DNA of 64,000 bases from contig WLOP01000003.1 in assembly GCA_009699205.1 (NCBI GenBank), positions 96,370-160,369 on the forward strand, written 5' to 3'. Position 1 is the stretch's first letter, and each line of letters begins with the position of its first letter. The stretch comes from Actinomycetota bacterium (lineage in GTDB: Bacteria; Actinomycetota; Actinomycetes; Nanopelagicales; Nanopelagicaceae). Shown here one piece after another: positions 20,401 through 28,975 of this stretch. The translations under genes and the position numbers were made by a program. The notes under the pieces are model-generated. The model was not told where the DNA came from. It was given only the letters and a program-made list of their open reading frames with translations, and ran no database searches.

Positions 20401-20923
20401 CAAGAGTGGAATCATCGAGCAAGAAGAGAAACATCTTGAATGCAAAGTGGAACTCCCAGTCAATGCGCATCTTTCACATGAATATGTTCCGGGAGAGCGA
20501 TTGCGTCTTGATCTCTATCGCCGTCTAGCTGATGTGAAAACTGAGGAGAGCGTTCTTGAAATCGCTGCGGAACTCTTAGATCGCTTCGGTCCACTCCCAG
20601 AACAAGCACAGGCGCTTCTCGGGGTTGCATCCTTACGAGCCGTTGCTAAATCTTTCGCATTAACCGAGGTTGTTCTCCACGGAAAATTCTTGCGCCTAGC
20701 TCCTGTCCGATTGGCAGAGTCCACTCAACTTCGTTTGAATAGATTGTTCCCAAAATCACTCTACAAATCAGCCACAAATAGCGTCTTGGTCGCGTTACCG
20801 GCGGCGCAATCTTGGGGTCCGGCAACACAAGGGCAAGAAATGGTGGATACTTCTCTTCTGGCATGGGCCACAGAGGCCATCAAAACCGTACTGGCGCCAA
20901 CAGACCCGAAGAGAGCGAGCTAA
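17414..20923 (+). CDS. mfd: Transcription-repair coupling factor Mfd
   Basis: 1169 residues from the ATG at 17414, which has GGGAGG seven bases or so upstream; upstream in-frame starts would enter the ppc promoter. Order: UvrB-like N-terminal domain, RNA-polymerase-interacting domain (AGDFVVHEQHGIGRY), helicase core with Walker A GDVGYGKTEIA, DEEQRFG and SATPIPRTLEMA, motif VI HQLRGRVGRGRERAY, and the C-terminal regulatory domain. It removes stalled RNA polymerase and recruits UvrA. It is followed after two bases by a lipoprotein gene. Confidence 0.96.
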   Translation: MKGLLTTLLTDPQISQLSTTDERAVAPTPLYPFLIALQGQSRPVLVVTASSRAAEDLTSEIKVLHNNVLEFPAWETLPHERLSPRSDTVAKRIHALYQLENQKLNQGQEFPIIVTPARGLIHRFISELAKSPLKEIEKGEEESLEALVRHLSELAYTRTDLVERRGDFAVRGGIVDIFLPLSAHPVRIDFFGDEIEELSYFDVSDQRTISPVIGKLPIYPCRELLLTPQVRERARGLREKFPGALEVCDRIAEGIVTEGMESLIPLLVDGQESILHRLLPNTQVIFLDQERIRSRSADLLATNEEFLAASWSNAANGAVTPLHDGQGTYMSWDELQDEIKTLAVASRSFNSFGSDLDVDTQFLDCSSIEPMRGDVQKAIGAISEALLQNYAVVFSASGAGMAERFADIFRNADLPVRMVPNVNSQPVRGTVHVTVSAISHGFLSHQGQVLLITERDLSGNKGSGKDGDRLPSKRKQAVDPLELRAGDFVVHEQHGIGRYIELVHRTTAGVTREYLVIEYASAKRGQPGDRIFVPTDSLEQVSKYVGGEAPTVHRIGSGEWQKAKGRARKAVREIAGELIRLYAARTSAPGFAFSPDTPWQRELEDAFSYIETADQLSTIDEVKADMEKPYPMDRIICGDVGYGKTEIAIRAAFKAVQDGKQVAVLVPTTLLVQQHSTTFAERYSGFPLKVAGLSRFNTPKESKEVLEGLSQGTVDVIIGTHRLLSNDVNFKDLGLVIVDEEQRFGVEQKESLKKLRTSVDVLAMSATPIPRTLEMAVTGIREMSTITTPPEERHPILTYVGPSEELQISAAIRRELLRDGQVFYIHNRVESIDRAASHLQELIPEARIRVAHGQMGEHQLEDVIVAFWNRDFDVLVCTTIVESGLDIANANTLIVERSDRFGLSQLHQLRGRVGRGRERAYAYFLYPADQPLSELAHDRLTTIAANTDLGSGMRVALKDLEIRGAGNLLGGEQSGHIADVGFDLYMRMVGEAVSDYKSGIIEQEEKHLECKVELPVNAHLSHEYVPGERLRLDLYRRLADVKTEESVLEIAAELLDRFGPLPEQAQALLGVASLRAVAKSFALTEVVLHGKFLRLAPVRLAESTQLRLNRLFPKSLYKSATNSVLVALPAAQSWGPATQGQEMVDTSLLAWATEAIKTVLAPTDPKRAS

Positions 20924-20925
20924 AC

Positions 20926-21533
20926 GTGAAGAGAATTATTGCCCTGATTTCAATTGCAGGTGCTCTTGTTTTAACGGGTTGCTCATCGATTAGTTCTGCC
21001 GCCACCGTAGGTTCCGAGAAGATCTCGCAAGCAACGGTTCAAACAAGTATTGATACTGTCCTTGCTGAACGTGCAACAGTTGATACCTCGCAGATGACAA
21101 ACCTAGAAACTGGCGCTGCGCTTAACCGTAGCCAACTTCGCTTTCACCTCATCGTCGCACTCTTAGGTGCAGTCGGAAAAGATGCAAAAGTTACCGTCAC
21201 TAAGGCCGAGATCGATACACGTCGTGCCAGCATCATTTCTCAAATTGGTGGGGCAGCAGCACTTCCAAAGGCATTAGTTGGCGCTGGCATAGCATCGGTT
21301 GATCTCGATGCTTATCTAGAATTAATCCTTACCTCAGAGAAGATTTCGGCTGCGGCAGTTGCTGCGGGAGTCGACCAAAGTACTGTTGGTGATGAAATTC
21401 AAAAACTCGTTGTTGCTAAAGCTCAAGAGCTAAAAGTAACTGTTAACCCACGTTATGGAACATGGGATAGCGTTAACGGAGATGTCATCGCAGTCGATTC
21501 AGCAAGCCCAGCAGCAAGTACCGCTGCAACCCC

Positions 21534-21537
<4 letters not shown>
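20926..21537 (+). CDS. SurA N-domain-like lipoprotein
   Basis: About 203 residues from a GTG at 20926, two bases after the mfd stop. The signal peptide is KRIIALISIAGALVL with lipobox LTGC, so Cys is lipidated and the protein is held on the outer face of the membrane. The body has the helical layout of SurA/PrsA N-terminal chaperone domains (VGSEKISQATVQTSIDTVL, later VTKAEIDTRRASI) but no PPIase domain. It probably assists folding of exported proteins. Coupled to mazG by ATGA. Confidence 0.75.
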
Positions 21538-23526
<1,989 letters not shown>

Positions 23527-23529
23527 ACA

Positions 23530-23934
23530 ATGGCTCGACGTCGCTCGGGTTCTTCCCGCCGCAGTGGCTCACCTCGTGCATTAGCACTTGGCATCGTTCT
23601 CTTTCTTCTTGCTTTGATGTTGGCACCGCCAACACAAAGGTACTTCGCACAAAGAGCTCAGATCAGCGCAGTACGTGCGCACGTCAATGCAAACAATCAA
23701 GCACTTGCTGATGCGGCCCGCGAGTTAACTCTCTGGAAAGATCCTAATTACGTCAAATCCCAAGCACGTTCACGTCTGCACTTTGTCATGCCAGGGGAGC
23801 GTCAGTACATCGTGACAGATCCGGCCACTGGTACAACTAAGCAAACAACCACAGCTGTGGCTAAAGATATTGCTTCAGGCCTACCTTGGTATAACAGATT
23901 GATTGCCTCGATTACAGAAACTGGATCGGCGTGA
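23530..23934 (+). CDS. ftsB: Septum formation initiator protein, FtsB/DivIC family
   Basis: 134 residues. An Arg/Ser-rich cytoplasmic N-terminus precedes one membrane helix (ALGIVLFLLALMLAPPTQ), then a coiled coil (ISAVRAHVNANNQALADAARELTLWKDPNYVKSQARSRL) with the family's W-x-D-P-x-Y-V-x-x-x-AR motif, and a short extracellular tail. Part of the FtsQBL-type divisome. It follows eno by three bases and overlaps the next gene, as in mycobacteria. Confidence 0.9.
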   Translation: MARRRSGSSRRSGSPRALALGIVLFLLALMLAPPTQRYFAQRAQISAVRAHVNANNQALADAARELTLWKDPNYVKSQARSRLHFVMPGERQYIVTDPATGTTKQTTTAVAKDIASGLPWYNRLIASITETGSA

Positions 23935-24428
23935 ACAAGGCAACTGCCGATGATTTGGCTTGTATCGAACTTCAACTTGGTCGCACTCCGCGCGACGTTC
24001 ATGCGATTGCATATCGTTGTCCTTGCGGAAAACCTGCAGTTGTTGAGACCGAACCTCGTTTAGCTGATGGAACGCCATTTCCAACTTTTTACTATGCAAC
24101 CTGCCCACGGCTCACGGGTGCGATATCAACTTTGGAATCGACTGGAATGATGGCGCAGATGAATGAACGCTTAGCGGTAGATGCCGAACTCTCTGGCGCT
24201 TATTCAGCAGCTCATGATGATTACATTGCTGCACGCACAGCTTTAGGTATAGAAGTTCCTGAAATAAAAGATATCTCTGCCGGAGGAATGCCCAACCGTG
24301 TTAAATGTTTACATTCACTCGTTGCACATTCACTTTCTGCTGGCGAAGGCGTCAATCCATTAGGCGATGAAGCACTTACCGCTTTGCCTCAATGGTGGCT
24401 CACCGACCCTTGTAAGTCGGAGGAGTAA
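23931..24428 (+). CDS. DUF501 family protein
   Basis: 165 residues. DUF501 features: LGRTPRDVHAIAYRCPCGKPAVVETEPRLADGTPFPTFYYATCPRL near the N-terminus, with a Cys-x-Cys and a later Cys that could bind metal, and NRVKCLHSLVAHSL with GVNPLGDEAL near the C-terminus. Function is unknown. It is always next to ftsB and ppx in actinobacteria, and the start overlaps the ftsB stop here (GTGA). Confidence 0.9.
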   Translation: MNKATADDLACIELQLGRTPRDVHAIAYRCPCGKPAVVETEPRLADGTPFPTFYYATCPRLTGAISTLESTGMMAQMNERLAVDAELSGAYSAAHDDYIAARTALGIEVPEIKDISAGGMPNRVKCLHSLVAHSLSAGEGVNPLGDEALTALPQWWLTDPCKSEE

Positions 24429-25342
24429 TGCGCGTTGCCGCCATAGATTGTGGAACTAATTCGATTCGTTTGCTTATCGCAGATGTAGATGGCGTTAATT
24501 TCCGCGAAGTTTATCGGACGATGGAGATTGTCAGATTAGGTCAAGGAGTAGATCAAACGGGTCGATTCCATCCTGATGCGATCACACGCACCCTTGCAGC
24601 GGTAGACCTTTTTGCTGGCGAGATTAGGCGTCGAGGTGTTGAAAAGATTCGCTTTTGCGCAACGAGTGCTACGCGCGATGCTACAAATCGTGACTTGTTC
24701 CTCAATGGTGTGAACGAGCGCCTTGGCATTTTCCCAGAGGTTATTTCTGGAGAAGAAGAAGCAACGCTTTCATTTCAAGGCGCGATACGAGAACTTTCAC
24801 AATCCCAATCACCATTCTTAGTCGTAGATATCGGTGGCGGATCCACCGAATTTGTCTTTGGCAGCTCAATTGTTGAATCAGCTAAGAGCGTCAATATTGG
24901 CTGCGTCCGTATGTCAGAACGACATTTCAAATCTGATCCACCATCTGCGGACGAGATTGCCCTTGCGACCGAGGACATCAAAATAGCGATTGCTGAAGCA
25001 GCCTCAATCGTTCCAATTACAAAAGCAAAGACACTCGTTGCGGTTGCAGGCACCGCAACCACTGTGGCAGCAGCTGCTTTAGGTCTCGAAGAATATGACA
25101 GGTACGCAATTCACCTTTCGCGAATCTCAGCAGCACAAGTGGCCGAAGTTTCACAGATGTTCTTATCTCTTAGTAGCGCGGCACGCGCAGCTCTCGGCTA
25201 CATGCATCCTGGACGGGTTGATGTAATCCCCGCAGGCGCACTTGTTCTCAATCAAGTCATGATTGCAACGGGTGCTAAAGAATTTGTAGCATCCGAAACA
25301 GATATCCTCGATGGAATTGCGTGGTCTCTTGCCTCGAGTTAA
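24428..25342 (+). CDS. ppx: Exopolyphosphatase / pppGpp phosphohydrolase, Ppx/GppA family
   Basis: 304 residues. Actin-like ATPase-fold signatures: AAIDCGTNSIRLLIAD at the N-terminus, FCATSATRDA, VISGEEEATLSFQGA and VVDIGGGSTEFVFG, then AGTATTVAA. Short form without the C-terminal HD-like domain, like mycobacterial Ppx2/MTB-PPX1. Degrades polyphosphate or pppGpp. The previous stop overlaps its start by one base (TAATG). Confidence 0.93.
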   Translation: MRVAAIDCGTNSIRLLIADVDGVNFREVYRTMEIVRLGQGVDQTGRFHPDAITRTLAAVDLFAGEIRRRGVEKIRFCATSATRDATNRDLFLNGVNERLGIFPEVISGEEEATLSFQGAIRELSQSQSPFLVVDIGGGSTEFVFGSSIVESAKSVNIGCVRMSERHFKSDPPSADEIALATEDIKIAIAEAASIVPITKAKTLVAVAGTATTVAAAALGLEEYDRYAIHLSRISAAQVAEVSQMFLSLSSAARAALGYMHPGRVDVIPAGALVLNQVMIATGAKEFVASETDILDGIAWSLASS

Positions 25343-26066
25343 ACGAACTGCGGTTGCAAAAGTTGCGGCACAGTGCACTTCGCTTCTACAAATTGATACA
25401 TCAATTACCGAGTGCAACGCCTGCCCTCGCTTAGTCCAATGGCGAGAGGAAGTCGCAGTAGTTAAACGCAAGGCATATCTCAATCATGATTACTGGGGCA
25501 AGCCAATTTCAGGATTTGGCGATAGCAAGCCACGTTTATTAATTATTGGTTTAGCACCTGGTGCGCACGGCGCAAATCGAACGGGACGGGTATTTACCGG
25601 TGACCCATCTGGAGATTGGTTATTTGGATCGCTGCACCGACTTGGTATCGCCAAAATTCCCACAAGCACCGGGCGCGAAGATGGACAGAAGTTGAAACAG
25701 ACGCGCATCACCACAGCAGTGCGATGTGCGCCACCAGATAATAAGCCGAGTAATGAAGAACGTGATAAGTGCTCACCATGGCTATTGCGTGAATTTGAGA
25801 TTGCCCAATCAACGACGAGAGCTTTTGTTGGTCTTGGAGGATTCGCATGGAGTGCGCTCATCAAGGCGTTGCGCGAGTTAGGTCATCCGATCCCAACAGT
25901 GAAGTTCGGTCACGGAGCAACTTATACATATAGCCATAACGGCAATGAATATATGCTGATCGCCAGTTACCACCCCAGCCAACAGAACACTTTTACCGGG
26001 AAATTGACGGAGAAAATGTTGGATTCTGTTCTCCAAAAAGCGGGTACATTTGCCCACGTTATCTAG
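25311..26066 (+). CDS. Uracil-DNA glycosylase, family 5 (UdgB)
   Basis: 251 residues. Four Cys expected to hold a 4Fe-4S cluster are visible as CNACPRL, VRCAPP and DKCSPW. The active-site segment is GLAPGAHGANRTGRVFTGD, which lacks the polar catalytic residue of other UDG families, as typical for family 5, and the C-terminal motif is SYHPSQQNTFTG. It removes uracil and deaminated purines from DNA. The ATG at 25311 overlaps ppx by 32 bases; a slightly later start is possible since the first conserved Cys is around residue 35. Confidence 0.92.
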   Translation: MELRGLLPRVKRTAVAKVAAQCTSLLQIDTSITECNACPRLVQWREEVAVVKRKAYLNHDYWGKPISGFGDSKPRLLIIGLAPGAHGANRTGRVFTGDPSGDWLFGSLHRLGIAKIPTSTGREDGQKLKQTRITTAVRCAPPDNKPSNEERDKCSPWLLREFEIAQSTTRAFVGLGGFAWSALIKALRELGHPIPTVKFGHGATYTYSHNGNEYMLIASYHPSQQNTFTGKLTEKMLDSVLQKAGTFAHVI

Positions 26067-26072
26067 CACGTG

Positions 26073-26148
26073 GCCCCGATAGCCCAATGGCAGAGGCAGA
26101 GGACTTAAAATCCTCCCAGTGTGGGTTCGACCCCCACTCGGGGCACCA
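26073..26148 (+). tRNA. tRNA with UAA anticodon (Leu-type anticodon, class I shape)
   Basis: Acceptor GCCCCGA pairs with TCGGGGC, anticodon stem GAGGA/TCCTC has loop CTTAAAA so the anticodon is TAA, T arm GTGGG-TTCGACC-CCCAC, discriminator A and an encoded CCA. The variable loop is only about 5 bases, whereas bacterial tRNA-Leu is class II with a long variable arm. I recall a similar short UAA tRNA being common in actinobacteria, but cannot verify that here. Its 3' half is repeated at 27595-27635. Confidence 0.85.
26108..26148 (+). repeat. 41-base direct repeat, left copy (inside tRNA 3' part)
   Basis: Begins at the third anticodon base and runs to the encoded CCA end. The identical sequence recurs at 27595-27635 in the same orientation. 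Tyrosine-recombinase attachment sites typically lie in the anticodon-loop to T-arm part of tRNA genes, so this may be one boundary of an inserted segment. Confidence 0.9.
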
Positions 26149-26201
26149 ATATTTCTATCATCCAATCGATTGATATCGAGGCCACCCATTAATATTGAAT
26201 T

Positions 26202-27596
26202 ATGAAGCGCTTCAAAATAGCTTTAGTAATCCCAGCGCTTCTCATCGCCTTTATTCCATCAATAGCTAAAGCACAACCAACTAATAATTGCCGTATCGAA
26301 ACATCTCCGTGGAATATCGTTTCACTTGGATTTCCATTGAAAGTAGAAAGACTGGCAAATAAAACTAATCCCAAAATTCTGATTTTGCCGTATCAACTAA
26401 AAGGAGAGCCTGAATACACTTTCACCGAAGTGGACAAAGAAAGCTTCAATGGTGCAGTAAGAAACATAAGCCAATTATCTGGAAATAAGAGCAACGTAAC
26501 CCTCGTCTTTAGTGAAGCTTTAGAATTAGGTCAGTCGGCAGCTGATCTAGATTTCATAAAGAGAAACGTCCAGATGACCTGGCAGACTGACTTTGAGAAA
26601 TCTACCTTTGGTTTTGTCACAAAGACGATACTTGCTGGGGACTCAAAGATTGATTACAAAGGTATAGATGCTGTTGTCTTGTTTGGCTCCTCACAAAGCA
26701 AGAAAGAATATATTGGCGAAGCAATGATGTTCACTAATGATACGAGTATAAAAAATAATCCTAAGAAATCATCAGGTGGTAGCTGGTGGGATCCCATAAA
26801 AACAAGTGAAGGTGAAATTTCAAACGCGGTGTTACTCTATAACGATCTTTCCACCGACACAATCACACACGAAATTATGCATCTTTATGGTCTCACTGAT
26901 TTATATGGCTCAGTAAGTAGCCCAAATTTCAGCATTATGGCTACAGGCGGATTAAAACCTGCCACCCTTCTTCCATATGAAAAATGGGTTCTGGGTTGGT
27001 TGCCCGACGAAAGCGTTACTTGTGTTAATTCGATAACTGAGCTTTCTTCAAATCCTGCCGATAATAGATTCACTTTTGACTACTCAACGGGTGATAAGAC
27101 TCTTGTAATCCCAACTGGTTCTACAACTGCATTAATTGTTGATGTCTTCAATTATCAGCAGAGTACCTACCTGCAATATTATTCTTTAGACAATAATGCA
27201 CGCCCTCCGATTTTAAGAGTTACACCGGGGCCACTGCGTTTAAGTAATTTTCGAGGAGTATCAACTCAATTTGAGTCTCCAAACTACACATTATTGATTA
27301 GTGATAACGACGGTTCAAATGTTGTCATCAATCTAATTCCTACCAGTGGTGTTAATTCCGTAGATTCGGTGCAGCTCATTACTAAGGCTGGTTCAAGAAA
27401 GTTAGAAATCGATGCCATGCTCATTGCCAAGCAAGAAGCAGATGCCAAGGCTGCGGCAGAGTTAAAAGCCAAAAAGGAATCAGACGCTAAAGCTGCTGCG
27501 GTTAAGAAAACGACCATCACTTGCGTCAAAGGTAAGCTCACTAAGAAAGTAACTACGATTAAGCCAGTTTGTCCTGCCGGGTACAAAAAGAAGTAA
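26202..27596 (+). CDS. Secreted HExxH metalloprotease, M6-like
   Basis: 464 residues. The signal peptide (KRFKIALVIPALLIAFIPS..AKA) ends near residue 24. The zinc motif THEIMHLYGLTDLY is at about 222-235 with FSIMATGG shortly after, resembling the H-E-x-x-H...G-x-x-D-L-Y layout and Met-turn region of M6 (immune-inhibitor-A type) peptidases. After residue 408 comes an Ala/Lys/Glu helix, then a basic tail with two Cys (TITCVKGK and PVCPAGYKKK). Its TAA stop is partly formed by the 41-base repeat. More AT-rich in look than its neighbours. Likely an exported hydrolase; substrate unknown. Confidence 0.75.
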   Translation: MKRFKIALVIPALLIAFIPSIAKAQPTNNCRIETSPWNIVSLGFPLKVERLANKTNPKILILPYQLKGEPEYTFTEVDKESFNGAVRNISQLSGNKSNVTLVFSEALELGQSAADLDFIKRNVQMTWQTDFEKSTFGFVTKTILAGDSKIDYKGIDAVVLFGSSQSKKEYIGEAMMFTNDTSIKNNPKKSSGGSWWDPIKTSEGEISNAVLLYNDLSTDTITHEIMHLYGLTDLYGSVSSPNFSIMATGGLKPATLLPYEKWVLGWLPDESVTCVNSITELSSNPADNRFTFDYSTGDKTLVIPTGSTTALIVDVFNYQQSTYLQYYSLDNNARPPILRVTPGPLRLSNFRGVSTQFESPNYTLLISDNDGSNVVINLIPTSGVNSVDSVQLITKAGSRKLEIDAMLIAKQEADAKAAAELKAKKESDAKAAAVKKTTITCVKGKLTKKVTTIKPVCPAGYKKK

Positions 27597-27635
27597 ATCC
27601 TCCCAGTGTGGGTTCGACCCCCACTCGGGGCACCA
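27595..27635 (+). repeat. 41-base direct repeat, right copy (tRNA 3' fragment)
   Basis: Exact copy of 26108-26148, including the T arm, 3' acceptor strand and CCA. There is no 5' half, so it is not a functional tRNA. Its first two bases form part of the stop codon of the metalloprotease gene, and the rhodopsin frame opens 25 bases later. Confidence 0.95.
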
Positions 27636-27659
27636 TCTGATTAATAAACCCAGAGGGCT

Positions 27660-28466
27660 GTGCGAACACGTGGCTCCCCCCAGGAAAATGAATGCACATC
27701 AGCTAAATCTTGCTTTTCAAGTGGCGGGGCTTTCACCTCTACCCCTGGTCTCATCTCGATGCTTGCATGCACCGTTTATACCTTGGTTGCACAATCACGT
27801 GTGTTGCCAAAGTATCGCGCGGCATTAGTAATGTCATCGATGGTTACATTTATTGCTGGCTATCACTATTTCCGAATTTTCAACTCATTTAATGAATCTT
27901 CGGTCAAGAATGCAGTCACGATCGGCACATCACAAGGTTCATTTAACGAGGCTTACCGATACATCGATTGGATCCTTACAGTTCCACTTCTTCTCGTCGA
28001 AGTAATCGCAGTGCTTGCTCTTGCAAAGGCAGCCTCTAAGTCTTTGATCAATCGCTTGGTTCCAGCATCAGCAGCGATGATTATCTTGGGCTATCCAGGG
28101 GAAATTTCAACAGACAGTGGAACAAAGATTCTATTCGGAATCTTATCTACGCTTCCATTCCTTTACATTCTCTATGTCTTATTCGTAGAGCTAACGAAGT
28201 CAATGGACCGCCAGCCAGAGGGTGTTGCAGCGACTGTAAGCCGTTTGCGCTTACTCCTAATTGCTACCTGGGGTGTTTACCCAATTTCATATTTGATTCC
28301 AATCTTAGTGAAGAATCCATCAGCGAGTCAGATGGCAATGCTCTTCACGGATCGCCAGATCGGTTACACAATTGCAGATGTTCTTGCAAAGTGCGTATTT
28401 GGTCTAACTATCTACAAGATTGCAAAGATGAAGTCTGTTGCTGAAGGCATGAAAGACGATCACTAA
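27660..28466 (+). CDS. Proton-pumping type microbial rhodopsin (actinorhodopsin-like)
   Basis: Seven-helix rhodopsin. Numbering on the 268-residue frame opened by GTG 27660: helix B GYHYFRIF with His69; helix C RYIDWILTVPLLLVE gives acceptor Asp103, Thr107 and donor Glu114 (the DTE set of outward proton pumps) and Leu111 at the proteorhodopsin-105 tuning site, expected green absorption; helix G has Asp240 and retinal Lys244 in ADVLAK. The N-terminus is uncertain: an ATG at 27688 in another frame reads MNAHQLNLAFQVAG, and one extra G in the run 27726-27729 would join it to helix A. No retinal-synthesis gene is in the window. A terminator follows. Confidence 0.92.
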   Translation: MRTRGSPQENECTSAKSCFSSGGAFTSTPGLISMLACTVYTLVAQSRVLPKYRAALVMSSMVTFIAGYHYFRIFNSFNESSVKNAVTIGTSQGSFNEAYRYIDWILTVPLLLVEVIAVLALAKAASKSLINRLVPASAAMIILGYPGEISTDSGTKILFGILSTLPFLYILYVLFVELTKSMDRQPEGVAATVSRLRLLLIATWGVYPISYLIPILVKNPSASQMAMLFTDRQIGYTIADVLAKCVFGLTIYKIAKMKSVAEGMKDDH

Positions 28467-28478
28467 TATCTAGCTTGT

Positions 28479-28512
28479 AAAGAGGGGCCCTGCAGTTGCA
28501 GTGCCCCTCTTT
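28479..28512 (+). terminator. Rho-independent terminator after the rhodopsin gene
   Basis: AAAGAGGGGC and GCCCCTCTTT pair around a CCTGCAGTTGCAGT loop, which can itself pair. It lies 13 bases past the rhodopsin stop and could act on either strand. Confidence 0.85.
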
Positions 28513-28558
28513 ACGAATAGTCCTAATTCTTCGCTCGTTTCTCGACTAGGAGTAGACA

Positions 28559-28795
28559 ATGACTAATCTTCGTTTTGGTGGCTATTTACTCGTGGCTATC
28601 GGCTTGATTAATTTGAGGTATCAAACTGGACATCACAACGCACTCCTCCACAGCATGGCGATAGTGGTTCCTGGATTACTACTCTTAGCTGGAACGTATA
28701 TTTCGGCTACTCAACGCATATTAATGAGAAAGAATTCACAACTCCTAGTGGCTCTATGTGCCGCTCTCTTGCTTGTCTACGCGTTCACCAATTAG
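28559..28795 (+). CDS. Small membrane protein of unknown function
   Basis: 78 residues, not recognised. It is mostly hydrophobic, with membrane segments around residues 7-17 (YLLVAIGLIN), 30-48 (MAIVVPGLLLLAGTYIS) and 62-77 (LLVALCAALLLVYAF). The ATG at 28559 has GGAGT about 10 bases before it. It stands alone after the rhodopsin terminator and before a hairpin at 28843. A short free-standing frame may be spurious, but the helical periodicity argues for a real gene. Confidence 0.55.
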   Translation: MTNLRFGGYLLVAIGLINLRYQTGHHNALLHSMAIVVPGLLLLAGTYISATQRILMRKNSQLLVALCAALLLVYAFTN

Positions 28796-28842
28796 ACGTT
28801 TCCTGATCAAAAAGTGAATAATCTTCTAGATTCATCAGAAAA

Positions 28843-28871
28843 GGTTGGGTCTACCCAACCCCCCCCTTCTT
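28843..28871 (+). terminator. Hairpin followed by a C run (possible terminator)
   Basis: GGTTGGG-TCTA-CCCAACC is a perfect 7-base-pair stem at 28843-28860, followed by CCCCCCTTCTT. The T-tract is poor, so termination is uncertain. Confidence 0.45.
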
Positions 28872-28975
28872 GCACTTCAGGCTTGTGTCTGTGAAGGTTA
28901 GCCTTTTAGCCTCCTAACAACTGTCGATGGTGGTCGATACGGAATCATGTTGCACGAGGAAGTTGGAGAGAGTCG

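Larger units (their letters stand above)
26149..27635 (+). mobile_element. Putative tRNA-bounded insert of about 1.49 kb carrying one gene
   Basis: The interval lies between two perfect 41-base direct repeats, the left one being the 3' part of an intact tRNA gene. This is the geometry left by site-specific integration at a tRNA 3' end. It carries one secreted metalloprotease gene and no integrase, excisionase or replication gene, so if it is an element it is a non-autonomous remnant or satellite. A local duplication or an eroded second tRNA would give the same picture. Confidence 0.5.

Noticed and set aside
27710..27892. 60-codon plus-strand frame overlapping the rhodopsin N-terminus
   Set aside because: It is the third reading frame of the rhodopsin gene region; its Cys/His/Trp-rich translation has no helix pattern and no clear ribosome-binding site.
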